NCBI GenBank assembly: GCA_001574975.1
Contig: KQ965735.1
Span: forward strand, 557,479 to 621,478
Length of the DNA stretch: 64,000 nt
Reading direction: 5' to 3'
From: Gonapodya prolifera JEL478
Taxonomy: Eukaryota; Monoblepharomycota; Monoblepharidomycetes; Monoblepharidales; Gonapodyaceae
Below are positions 32,262 through 41,754 of the stretch, piece after piece. The notes beneath the pieces were generated by a model, which saw only the letters and a list, made by a program, of their open reading frames with translations, was not told the origin of the DNA and ran no database searches. Positions within the stretch are counted from its first letter, which is position 1, and each line of letters begins with the position of its first letter. The position numbers and the translations under genes were made by a program.

Positions 32262-33153
32262 CTATAATTCGACACCGTTCTCTTTCAGTATCCGCTCCGT
32301 CCACTTCCACAGCTTTGGTGCCATTCCCTCGTCCGAGACAGCTTCTGCCACCTGGTCCGGTCTGCTCGGCAGCGCACCAGAACCAACAAAACTGTCCGCG
32401 TATGTTCTTTGCCTGTTGAAAGCAGGGGCTTTATTCGTACGTCCCAGCAACCCACACCAATCACTTAATCGAACCTCGGGTGACGAAGACAGGAGCACAA
32501 GAGATTTGGCACCCTCCGAAAGCGTGATGGAGAAGATAATTTCACGTACGAACGGTTCGGTGCACTGCCCGACATTATGGACCGCGCATGTGAGTGGTTG
32601 CCACCGCCCCATCCTTCCATCCAAAGCTTAAAAGGCAGGGAAACTCTTACATTGCCTATCTCCGTAAAGAGCCAAATTATGTAGTGCATGGCAAAGACCC
32701 CCCCCCCTTCACCCACCCCACACTCCGCGACAAAAATTTATGTGGAAGCAAGGCCTTTGACGCAACTCAGTGAAAGCCACGTGCCAGGCACGAGGCCTCG
32801 GTATACGCTCCGCGAGAGTATATTTCGCTTCTCGGATCATTCGACTTCGGCGGATAGCCTCGGTGAGCGCTGTCACGCTTCGGCCTGGGTGCTCGGTCTT
32901 CCATGCTTCGCACTTCAGATCTCGCTTCGCCGGTCTCTTTGATGATATCATCAATCACTCTCTGCGCCTGTTTCGGGTTGCTCGCCAAACAAAGCACGCG
33001 GGCGTCCTTCTTCAGCCTTCATTAACGTGTACCCGCTCTTTATCATGTTTCTCACGTTGCCACGATTAGACCCCCTCGGATTTACAGCTCCAAAGCAGTT
33101 TGCGCGCACGCAGACCGGCGGAGGTACCAGTGATGACAGCGGTTTGGCTGGTG
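32262..33153 (-). pseudogene. Broken short-chain dehydrogenase (retinol-dehydrogenase-like)
   Basis: Reading the minus strand, a Rossmann start LTSQTAVITGTSAGL is followed in a shifted frame by AQTALEL, a stop, IRGGLIVAT and another stop. Then comes RVLCLASNPKQAQRVIDDI and IKETGEARSEV, matching the NADP-binding half of retinol-dehydrogenase-like SDRs. The match ends abruptly at the edge of a repeat insertion. The middle of the enzyme, including the catalytic Tyr-x3-Lys, is absent. The last ~95 codons stay open and look SDR-like: LSEGAKSLVLLSSSPEV and APKLWKWTERILKENG. At least two frame changes, two stops, an insertion and a deletion make function unlikely. An intron at the GTGAGA after IVAT could remove one of the faults but not the rest. 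Confidence 0.65.
32788..32904 (+). repeat. Copy 1 of a small dispersed repeat, inserted in the SDR pseudogene
   Basis: This stretch resembles, in reverse orientation, the block at 38530-38660. In the best ~70 bases (32829-32896) the two agree at roughly four positions in five, sharing for instance TCATTCG and CCTCGGT followed by AGCGCT. SDR similarity of the host gene stops at its right edge. It has no open frame. I could not identify terminal inverted repeats, target duplication or Pol III boxes with confidence. Confidence 0.55.
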
Positions 33154-34153
33154 AGGCTCTAGTGTTTTTGTGTCCGATGATCTCGGGCTCATAATGAAGC
33201 GGAACGGGAAGACGGGTTCTCCCACAGGAGACACCGATATAATCGTCGAGCAATGTACTCTAAATTAAAAAGGAATAGGGAATGTACTGTGGCAGACAAC
33301 CGTCAATTCGATCTTACAACGAAGAAGAGAGAGTCTGGGCCTTCGGATGGTCCTTTTTCTACCCCAAAGTGATTTCATACGGGTGCTTTTTGTGAGTGCT
33401 TCTTCTGTCCCAGCCAACAAATTTTTTTGTTTTCATCGCCGCAGCGACTGGCTGGCATGATGGTCGATTCGGAGTCGAAGTGAAGAGGAAAGGGGGGCGC
33501 ATGGAATGTTGAAAGGAGGGATAAGCCGGAGAAGTAAAGGCGAAGCCGAGCACTGCTAAAAGTGAGACTAAATTGCGTTGCTGCTCGAGCTCCCGCTGCA
33601 ATCAATGAATGACTGTAGGCCCAAAGAAACTCAAACGGGCCCAGCACTTTCGCACCTCCGCCGAGACGCCTCCCTCTCTCAATATCACGTGTTTAATCCA
33701 GCTAATTTTGTTTGATGACTTCGACCGCCGTCCGCGTTTCATCTCAGTTCGACTCATCTGACCAAGATAATGCGTTCAGTGCGCGCCATTGTGCTTCACT
33801 GCAGGGTGTCCCGTCGGAACGGAGGTGGCAAGATTGGTCGTCCCTGAGGGTAACGTAGCGTATTTTGCATAATAAGTACATCAACGTGTGGAGGACGGGA
33901 AACTTGTCAGGTTAGATTGCAAGTTCGATTTGCGTCCTGAATCACAGACACGCGCCGAGGTGCCCCATTCGATGCGTAGCGTTGCAGTTTTTCCATCCGC
34001 CTAAACAGTAATTGCTCGCTGAGTTGGGGGCGGAGGTTTCGATATGAAAAAGGGGAGTGCGCACGACCGGAGGAAAGGATACAACAAATACCCATTTACC
34101 CGAATTGAACACCCAACCTGATACACGCAACAAACACACACAGCCATCACGCA
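33154..34153. other. 1-kb spacer and promoter region of the P450 reductase gene
   Basis: No gene recognised. Short open frames at 33359-33647 (minus) lack any domain. The last 80 bases before the reductase start are CA-rich (ACACGCAACAAACACACACA), a plausible leader. The upper part may hold the former promoter of the dead dehydrogenase. Confidence 0.4.
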
Positions 34154-37100
34154 ATGTCAGACATCCCCGACGCTGCGTCCGCATCTGGCGCATGGCTGGA
34201 CACTTCAGACCTCCTCATCCTGATTCTCGTGCTGCTCGCAACGGCCGTCTTCTTCTTCAACCGCCAAAAGCAAAACCCCCAATTCAAACCCCCGACATCG
34301 CAATCAGCGGCGCCAAAGGCCAATGGAAGTGCGACTGCGGCATCGTCCGCTGCAAAGGCTCCGTGAGTCTCGGTTGTCGGGTGGGCCGGCCGATCCATTT
34401 GACAACCCGCAATCGTTGACTCCAATCTTCCATCGCCCTGTTGATTTCACTTCATCCACTATATTTTGACTCTCAGCGCCAAGAAAAAGAAGGCTTCGAT
34501 CCTCACAAAGTTTGAAGAATTGGTGCGTCCTCCTTTGTGACTCAACAGATGGGAGAATGTCTTCATCCTGGGAAAACACGACTGATTCGCCAAGCGGATA
34601 CACCATCATTGGTTACAGGACTCTAAACAAGGCACAGACTACATCAAACAATTTTTACGGGCTCGTGCCGCCTGTCTTGCCATCTTCACGTGTTTCTGTA
34701 TTTACCCGTTGACTACCGACATTCACCCGTTCTTGTCCCCAACCCTCTTCCGACCCATTCAAACCCCTCCAGGACTCACCAAATGCCTTCCTTGCCTTCT
34801 ATGGTAGTCAAACTGGCACCGCCGAGGACCTCGCCAACCGTGTCTCCAAGGAAATCTCCAACCTCGGTGTTGCCGCTGCAACATGCGACATTGAAGAATA
34901 CGACATGGCGGACCTGGCCCACTTGCCTAACGCCGCAGAGGGAAAGAACTTCCTCGTCGGATTTTTCCTGGCCACGTACGGCGAGGGTGAACCCACGGAC
35001 AACGCTGTAGAGTTCTACGACTGGCTCATCGGAAAGGGCCAAGGACCTGAATTGGACGGCGAGGACGGCCAGATCGAGGTTGAGGAGGACCCCGAGAGGT
35101 CCTTGGAGAACGTCAACTTCTTCGTCTTCGCGCTGGGCAACAAGACGTACGAGTTTTTCAACGCCGTCGGTCGGAGGGTCGAACGCAAGATGGAACTCTG
35201 GGGTGGAGCCAAGAGAATCACCAAGCGCGGCGAGGGTGACGATGATGGAAGGTGGGTAGTCCCAAGTCAATCTGCGCGTGAGGATCGGACGGGACGTGAT
35301 CGTTTGAGACGCCCGATCCGAAGTCTCGGTCTTATGCTTGAGCGCTTTGACGGATGTGGAAGGAGCAATAGAGCAGTGGAAGCAGAGTTTTTTAAAAGTG
35401 AACTCAATTTTCAGAGCAGAACTGATAGTTCGGGAATTGGCAACCCGAGGACTTACTTGGAATAATATGTGTCCCCGGAGAATGGAGATGCGCATGTGTT
35501 CTTTTCCCCAGTACTCACCGCAATTCTTTACCCCCTACAGTCTCGAAGAAGACTTCCTAAAATGGAAACCGCAGGCCATGAACGACATCATCTCATTCTT
35601 CAAACTCGACACCTCCGTCTCCTCCGCGCCATCCCTCGACAAACCTCACGTCCCCGCGTTCGTCGCCGAGCCCACTGAAAATCCCGCCGCCGAGCTGTTC
35701 CGCGGTGAAATCACATCAAAGGGACCGAGAAAATGGATCTTCGAGAAGGACACGGGCAAGCTGCAGTTTGTGGAGCATGGCGGAAACGTTGGCTTGGTGT
35801 ACGACTCCAAACATCCTTACTATGCGGGAGTGGCCACATCGAGGGGATTGTTTGAGGACTGCTTGGATGATTTCCGGTGAGCGCTGAAAGAAGGGTGGAC
35901 AACACTTTACTCTTCTCATGAGATGTTCAACCGTATCTCCGTGTTCCATTCCAGCTTCCCTTCATCGGTCCAACTTGACTTCACCGAGCTCAATTTCGCG
36001 AAGCGGTACATGCGCAACTACGACGCTCCCGGCACTACCCCGTCGGGCGCCGACGCTAACTCCACTCGCACCGTGACGATCGAGCGCAGCTGTCTTCACG
36101 TCGAGCTTGATGTGCCCAAGGAGTGCGGCGTTACTTACGAGACAGGAGACCATGTCGGACTGTTTGCGGAGAACGACCCCGAGGAGGTACGTTGTGGGAA
36201 GACAGGAAGGCACACTATTGTGGTTTGGTTGTTGACACTGTGTATTTCTTTAAATCGCTTCAGGTGGCGCGAGCGATCAAGGCTCTCAAGATCCCCGAAG
36301 GCGATCTTGACAAGGGATACGACATCAAGCCCGCGAAGCCGGGTGCCAAGGCGCCCTTCCCCGTGCCGGCCACACCCAGGGCTGTGTTGACGTTCTACGT
36401 GGATTTGAGAGAGCCATGCAAACAGTGGCAATTGGAGGTGTGTGATGTTTAAGTGAACACTTCAATGGGACGTTGCTCACATCTGTATTGTCTCACTTGC
36501 TGCAGATTCTGGCCAAGTATGCCAAGGACGACAAGGAGAAGTCGCATTTGTGGAACCTGGTCGTGGACCACGAAGCCTACATCGACTGGATCGAGCGTGG
36601 GCAAAAGACTCCCGTGGACGTGCTGCTGGACTACACCTCCATCGACCTCCCTCCCGTCGTGGCTCTCACCGAAATTTTCACGCGCGCACAAGTGCGATAC
36701 TACTCCATCTCCAGCTCGTCCAAGCGTGAGCCGGGCAAAGTCGGCATGACTGTCGTCGTTGTCCGGTACGCCATCCAGGGCAAGTACGTCACCCGTGACG
36801 CTGCAGGGGAACCCACGACCGTGGAGAAGGTCCGCATCAGAACGGGGCTGTCGACGGGATGGGTGCAGCGCGTGCACGAGGGCATTGCGGAAGTTAAGAG
36901 AGACCCGACGCGGCTGGCCGAGTTGGAAAAGGAACACGACTGGATGGGCGTGCCCAAGTTCCACCTGCCCATGTTTATCCGCAAGAGCACGTTCAAGTTG
37001 CCCAAGGACCCGAGGGTGCCCGTCATCATGGTTGGCCCTGGAACTGGCGTTGCGCCGTTCAGAGGGTTTGTGAGGGATCGTGTTTTTGATGCCGAGAAGG

Positions 37101-37615
37101 GTCTGGAGGTTGGACCCACGTACCTATTCTACGGGTGCCGCCGGCCGGACCAGGACTACTTGTACCACGACGAATGGGAGCAAGTGAACAAGCAGGTGGC
37201 CGAGTGGAAGGAACGGGAAGAGCGCGAAGGCGGCCCTCAGTCTGGCCAACCACGATCGTTTGATCTGCGCATCATCACAGCGTTTTCGCGCGCGCAGGCA
37301 CAGAAGGTGTACGTGCAGCACCGAATATTGGAGCATGGCGAGGCCGTGTGGGATCTGTTGGAGAACAAGAAGGGGAACTTGTACATTTGCGGGTGAGTTT
37401 TCGCACTTGATTTGCACAGGAGGTAGTATCTTTGGTTCTGACGTGTGGCTCTTTGCGCTCGTGTTTTCAGTGAAGCGAAGAACATGGCCAAGGACGTGCA
37501 AGCCGTGATGCAACAGCTGGCGCTGCAGTTTGGCGGCAAGGCCGACGAGGAGGCTGCCAAGTCGTGGTTCAAGGATTTGAAGGCAAAGGGACGGTACGCG
37601 GAGGACGTGTGGTAA
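34154..37615 (+). CDS. NCP1: NADPH-cytochrome P450 reductase
   Basis: Passes electrons from NADPH through FAD and FMN to microsomal P450s and other haem partners. Exons 34154-34362, 34477-34522, 34773-35251, 35541-35876, 35955-36186, 36264-36437, 36506-37392 and 37471-37615 join to 835 residues. An N-terminal membrane helix (LLILILVLLATAVFFF) anchors it in the ER. The FMN domain has YGSQTGTAEDLANRVSKE and FFLATYGEGEPTDNAVEFYD; the FAD domain has RYYSISSS and TGLSTGWVQ; the NADPH domain has VGPGTGVAPFRGF and YGCRRPDQDYLY; it ends in the usual aromatic residue (EDVW). It is ~130 residues longer than most family members: there is an extra Lys/Ser/Ala linker and an insertion (~45 residues around VQLDFTELNFAKRYMRNYD) before HVELDVPKECGVTYETGDHV. 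Confidence 0.95.
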
Positions 37616-37991
37616 ATAGACATATACACTAAAGGGAGAGGGCTCGAGTATGTATAGATTATATGAGTGTTTGTGTGATGTAAGAATTGCATTGGAGTTC
37701 TAGAACACTGTGGTATGGACAGACGTGTGCATCATCTCTCGGAGACGGTTATGTACGGATGAATGTAAGGATGGGCCCCAAGTCCAGATACATGCTTTCG
37801 TCATACTGCGCTCCTAGTTGCGTTTGTGCAATGACAATATCACCAGGAGGTGAGGGTGCAGCACCTGTCCTCAGCAACGAGTGCGGCCTGCCTCCGCTCG
37901 GTTGCAGTCGGCCCGCGATCGCTCCTTCTTTCCACTCCCACTCCCCAACCTCACCCATTCTCTTGCGATCCACGTGCACCGTCCCTCAGTC
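37616..37991. other. Spacer between P450 reductase and amidohydrolase genes
   Basis: About 375 bases, tandem orientation. It should hold the terminator of the first and the promoter of the second gene. No TATA box or other element stands out. Confidence 0.35.
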
Positions 37992-39835
37992 ATGGCAATC
38001 AAGGTCAACGGCGACCGTCTCTGGTCCACCATCCAGGACACGGCAAAGTGGGGGGGCACGGCGAAGGGGGGCGTCTGCAGACCAGCACTCTCCGACGACG
38101 ACAGGGCGGTGCGGGACTGGTTCGTGGCAGCAGGGCGCGAGATTGGATGCGAGGTCTTTTGGGACGAGTTGGGCAACGTGTTCGTGAAGCGACAGGTGAG
38201 CTCCTGGTGGAAGTGAAAGCCCATTCGCTCCTGTGGGTCGAGTCGGGTCGATGTGACATTTGGCTTTTGCGACTTTGACAGGGCAAGAACAAGGACTTGC
38301 CGCCTATCGGGATCGGAAGCCACTTGGACACGCAATTTACGGGCGGAAAGTTTGACGGGATCTTGGGTGTACTTTGCGGATTGGAAGTCCTCAGAACGCT
38401 CCACGATCAGGGTATAGAGACAAACGCGGGTATCGTGGCAGTTTGCTGGACGTAAGTAAGAAGGGGAGGGGGGGAGGGAGCAGTCGGAGGTCAAGGCGCG
38501 ATAGCGCCAATCAAAAGACACTCGCGGAGCAGACCCGAGGTCCAAGCGCGAGAGCGCTGACCGAGGTTGCCCGCTGGAGGCGAATGACCGAGGAGCCTGC
38601 CGGTATTCCACTTCGCGGGGAGCATCCCACGCAGAGCGTGTATACAGACCGAGGAATACATTACCCCTGCCTTTCGCTTCTCGCTTCTCGCTCACACCTT
38701 GCCCACCTTGCCACACCAGCAACGAGGAAGGGTGCCGCTTCACCCCCGCCATGGTTGCCAGCGGCGTATGGGGCGGTGCGTTTACCAAAGAATACGCCTA
38801 CTCCCGTGAAGACCCACAGCACTTGCGCTTTGGTGACGAGTTGGAGCGCATTGGCTACAAAGGCACCGTGCCGTGCGATGGGAATGTCAATAAGTTGTCG
38901 GCGCATTTTGAGTTGCATATCGGTGAGTAAAGAAGAGTTGGGTTAGGTCCGAGATGGTGAGCTGATTGGGGCTTCGTTTGCGATGGGTATCTAGAGCAGG
39001 GACCCGTCCTAGAGGATGAAAAAATCCCGATCGGTGTTGTGGTTGGAGTTCAAGCTATACGATGGGTACGTAGTCATCGTCCATGAGATCAGTCTTTCTC
39101 GCGGGGTTAAGCCTGACAAAACCGCCGTCACCTACCACTAGTACAACTGCACCGTCACTGGCCAAGACTGCCACGCCGGCACCACGCCCATGCACCTCCG
39201 CAGGAACGCCCTGCACGCCGCCTGCGTTATGATCGACGCGCTCAACTCCATCGCCCTTCGATTCTCCCAAGGCGTGTCCACTGTGGGCGTGATCGAGAGC
39301 AAGCCTGGGTCCGTCAACACCGTTCCCGGGTTTTGCCACTTCACGGTGGACCTCCGGAACCCGGACGACGAGGTGCTGGAGGAGATGGAGAAAGAAGCCG
39401 AAAAGGAACTGGCCGAAATTGCGACGCGGCTCAAAGTTACGCACAAGTTCGAGCGGTTTTGGACATGCCCGGCGACAAAGTTCCACCCGGACTGTATCTC
39501 CGCCGTGCAAAAGTCTGTTGATGCGCTAGGGTACCCTGCCCGAACCATCACGTCTGGCGCAGGCCACGATTCGGTGTACACGGCGAAATTGTGTCCCACG
39601 TCTATGGTGTTCATTCCGTGTCTTGACGGTGAGGATCTATTGTGGTGATTTTTCAACACGTAATGTTGAGCTCAGCCCTTTTGGTGTCCCTCGCCCGTCA
39701 CCCCTCGCCAACCCCAAAGGTATTTCCCACAACGAACGCGAGTCTGCCGAAAAGGTCGATTGCGAAATGGGGGCCAACGTGTTGTGCAATGCAGTGTTGC
39801 ATTTCGACGCGCAACTCGCTTCGGGGAAGAAGTAA
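37992..39835 (+). CDS. M20-family N-carbamoyl-amino-acid / beta-ureidopropionase-type amidohydrolase
   Basis: Exons 37992-38195, 38282-38451, 38720-38922, 38995-39065, 39142-39628 and 39720-39835 join to 416 residues, the usual length. Metal ligands of this two-zinc family are visible: GIGSHLDTQFTGGKFDGILG (His and Asp), TNEEGCRFTPAM (Glu pair), ELHIEQGPVLE (His-x2-Glu region) and the final GISHNERE His. QDCHAGTTPMHLRRNALHAA is the dimer-domain signature. The group includes beta-alanine synthase, allantoate amidohydrolase and L-carbamoylases, which remove an N-carbamoyl group in pyrimidine or purine breakdown. The exact substrate cannot be read from sequence. The intron at 38452-38719 is three to four times longer than the others and carries a repeat. 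Confidence 0.92.
38482..38660 (-). repeat. Copy 2 of the small dispersed repeat, inside an intron
   Basis: It fills most of the 268-base intron of the amidohydrolase gene and resembles 32788-32904 in the opposite orientation. The similarity core is 38535-38605. A second module at 38486-38512 looks like a partial tandem copy of 38537-38562 (shared GAGGTC and GCGCGA-AGCGC). No open frame. It is antisense to its host gene, as copy 1 is to the dead dehydrogenase. Confidence 0.55.
38495..38562 (+). other. Two tandem GNNA-loop hairpins within the repeat
   Basis: Hairpin 1 is GGCGC-GATA-GCGCC (38495-38508). Hairpin 2 is AGCGC-GAGA-GCGCT (38545-38558), lengthened by an outer GGTC/GACC stem across a two-base bulge (38539-38562); its GAGA loop is a GNRA tetraloop. 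Both are perfect 5-bp inner stems and lie 36 bases apart in the transcribed intron. They may be only a by-product of the repeat's structure; no box C/D or H/ACA guide elements were found. Confidence 0.45.
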
Positions 39836-40235
39836 ATGTCTTGTCACACCCTTTTCCCCTCTTCCTCTCTTCTCCTTTCCCCTTCCAATTGGCGGTCGTA
39901 AAAACTCGAATCTTATCCGCTACAAATCGTACAACTGGGCTCCCGAATATGCTCGCGACGTGCCAGAGCTACAAATCGTCTCAACGGATGGCGCGAGCAG
40001 GTAGTGAAGTGATGTGCGATGACGTGACCAGCATGCAAGGTCATAAATATATTTGCTCGATCAGAGTTCTCCAGTTAGCGCTGATTTCTGCAACGTCCAC
40101 AAACGTGGAAGGTAGTTCCTGCGTGGCGAGACACTGTCTCCGCTCACCCGGAACTACCTCTCCCACCCTCGCCTAACTCCTAGGTACTCCTGCACACTCT
40201 CCCCCACGCATCCAAACCCGCTCCACGTCCCACGC
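39836..40235. other. Convergent spacer
   Basis: About 400 bases between the amidohydrolase stop and the ALKBH7-like stop. Open frames here are remnants of the preceding coding frame. Nothing recognised. Confidence 0.35.
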
Positions 40236-41481
40236 TCACAGCTGATCTCTGAACAACACAGTAACCCTCCGTCCGGGCGGGACGTTCCTCCCGCGCCATG
40301 TGCGCACGACGGGGTCAAGCGGGATAGCGTGGGAGTAGTCGTACCGAAGGGAGTCGCGCTGCATGTAGAACGAGCCGGGGGGCAGGAGGGCGCGGACTGT
40401 GCTGGGAGGGTTTGGGTCTCGGTCTGAGTCTGGTCCAGTCGGGGAAGAGGGGGAGGTTGCCACGTTGCGTCCTGTCGAGGGTCGTGACTCTACCGAGTCG
40501 TTTGGGGCTTGGACGTGTTCATTGCGGCTGGCCTCGGTTCCCCCCATCCCCCCCATCCCCCCCATCCCCCCCATCCCGGCCATATCCCCCCTGCCACCTG
40601 CCGCACCTGCACCACCGGAAACGCGCTTAAACTCAACGACGGCCTCGCTTCCCAAAGACACTGCCGCGACAAAGCGGCCACTGGCACGGACGTTATCGAC
40701 GTGGTGGAGGATTTCGCCGTCGCCCTCGCGCAGCTCGAGGATGTGCGGCGGGAGGAGGATGGTTTCGGGAGGAAAGAGAGACCAGATGCGTTTGAGGATG
40801 GGGAGGATGGCGGAGTCGGGGTCTGTTGGGGTGGAGGGAGAGGGTGAGAGAGCGGGAGAGGGAGATGGGAGGGAGAGGAGGTGCGAGACGGTGCCCGACC
40901 CCCAGGATGAGACCGTGCATTCGCGGTAGTTTGAGATGACGCTGTCAAAGTGCTTGAGGTGGGAGTGTGGTTGGGTTGGTCGCGTAGATGGGGTTAGAGG
41001 GCGTAGTTGGGGGGGGGGGGAGCAGACAGGAACACTCACCGCGTCGCTGTATTTCTTTCCCACAATTCTGCGCAGCTTGGATAGACACGCCTAAAGTGTA
41101 GAACGAAAAAAAGAATCGCAAGAATTGGTAAGCGTGTCCTTAGCGTGAGAGCGTAGTAAGAATACAGCAGAAAACACGCACGTCCCACAGCACACGTTGC
41201 TCCGTCTCGTCCAGAAACCGAGGAATCAGCACCAGTGAGCTGCGGTCGAAGTCGTCCGGTACACGGGACAGGTCGACGAACTCTGCCGCCTGCGACAGCG
41301 GAGTGTGCAGACCGGAGTGACTGCGCGCGGCGGCGGCCATCGAAGTGCACAGGCCATCCGCCAGGCCTTTGTGAGCCCGCGTGTGCGGCGTGCGTGTGCG
41401 TGTGGCTGCGCGTGCGATCGCGATGGACATCAACGTGGGGCCAATTTCGTGGGCCCATTTTGTGCTGCGGTCGTGACTCAT
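40236..41481 (-). CDS. ALKBH7: ALKBH7-like 2-oxoglutarate/Fe(II) dioxygenase
   Basis: Exons 41481-41182, 41090-41040 and 40952-40236 join to 355 residues. The AlkB fold is shown by LVLIPRFLDETEQRVLWD, then HFDSVISNYRECTVSSWG, the iron motif His-x-Asp in GEILHHVDNVRASGRFVAA, strand VSLGSEAVVEF, LLPPGSFYMQRDSLRYDYSH with the third iron His, and the 2-oxoglutarate Arg in GRRVTVLFRD. The spacing and HVDN and SH motifs fit ALKBH7, a mitochondrial member linked in animals to necrosis and RNA/protein oxidation; an Arg/Ala-rich, acid-poor stretch at residues ~20-60 might aid import. A Gly/Met run (five GM-type units, MGGMGGMGG) and a Ser/Pro region interrupt the core between two strands, a lineage-specific insertion of ~75 residues. 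Confidence 0.85.
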
Positions 41482-41754
41482 TTCTAAAAGGAAAGAGTAC
41501 ACTTCGCGCTCTGGAATCGGATAGAGTTTTCTGTAGTCATACACATTCAAAATCTACTATATACTGTTTACCCCCACGATCGGCATTTTACTATATTCTT
41601 TCGCTGCATCACCTTCACTCTCTCGTCGGCTTCGTGGAAAGTCACCTCCCTCCACACACCAACCGATCACACTGGTGGACGCGCCACGAAATCACACTAT
41701 ACAAGAAGAAGGAGAAAAGGCCGTATGCTTATCCCGACCCCGCACGGAACCCGA

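Noticed and set aside
32688-32709. Run of C bases as a possible element end
   Set aside because: A simple homopolymer run; no matching sequence at the other side of the repeat.
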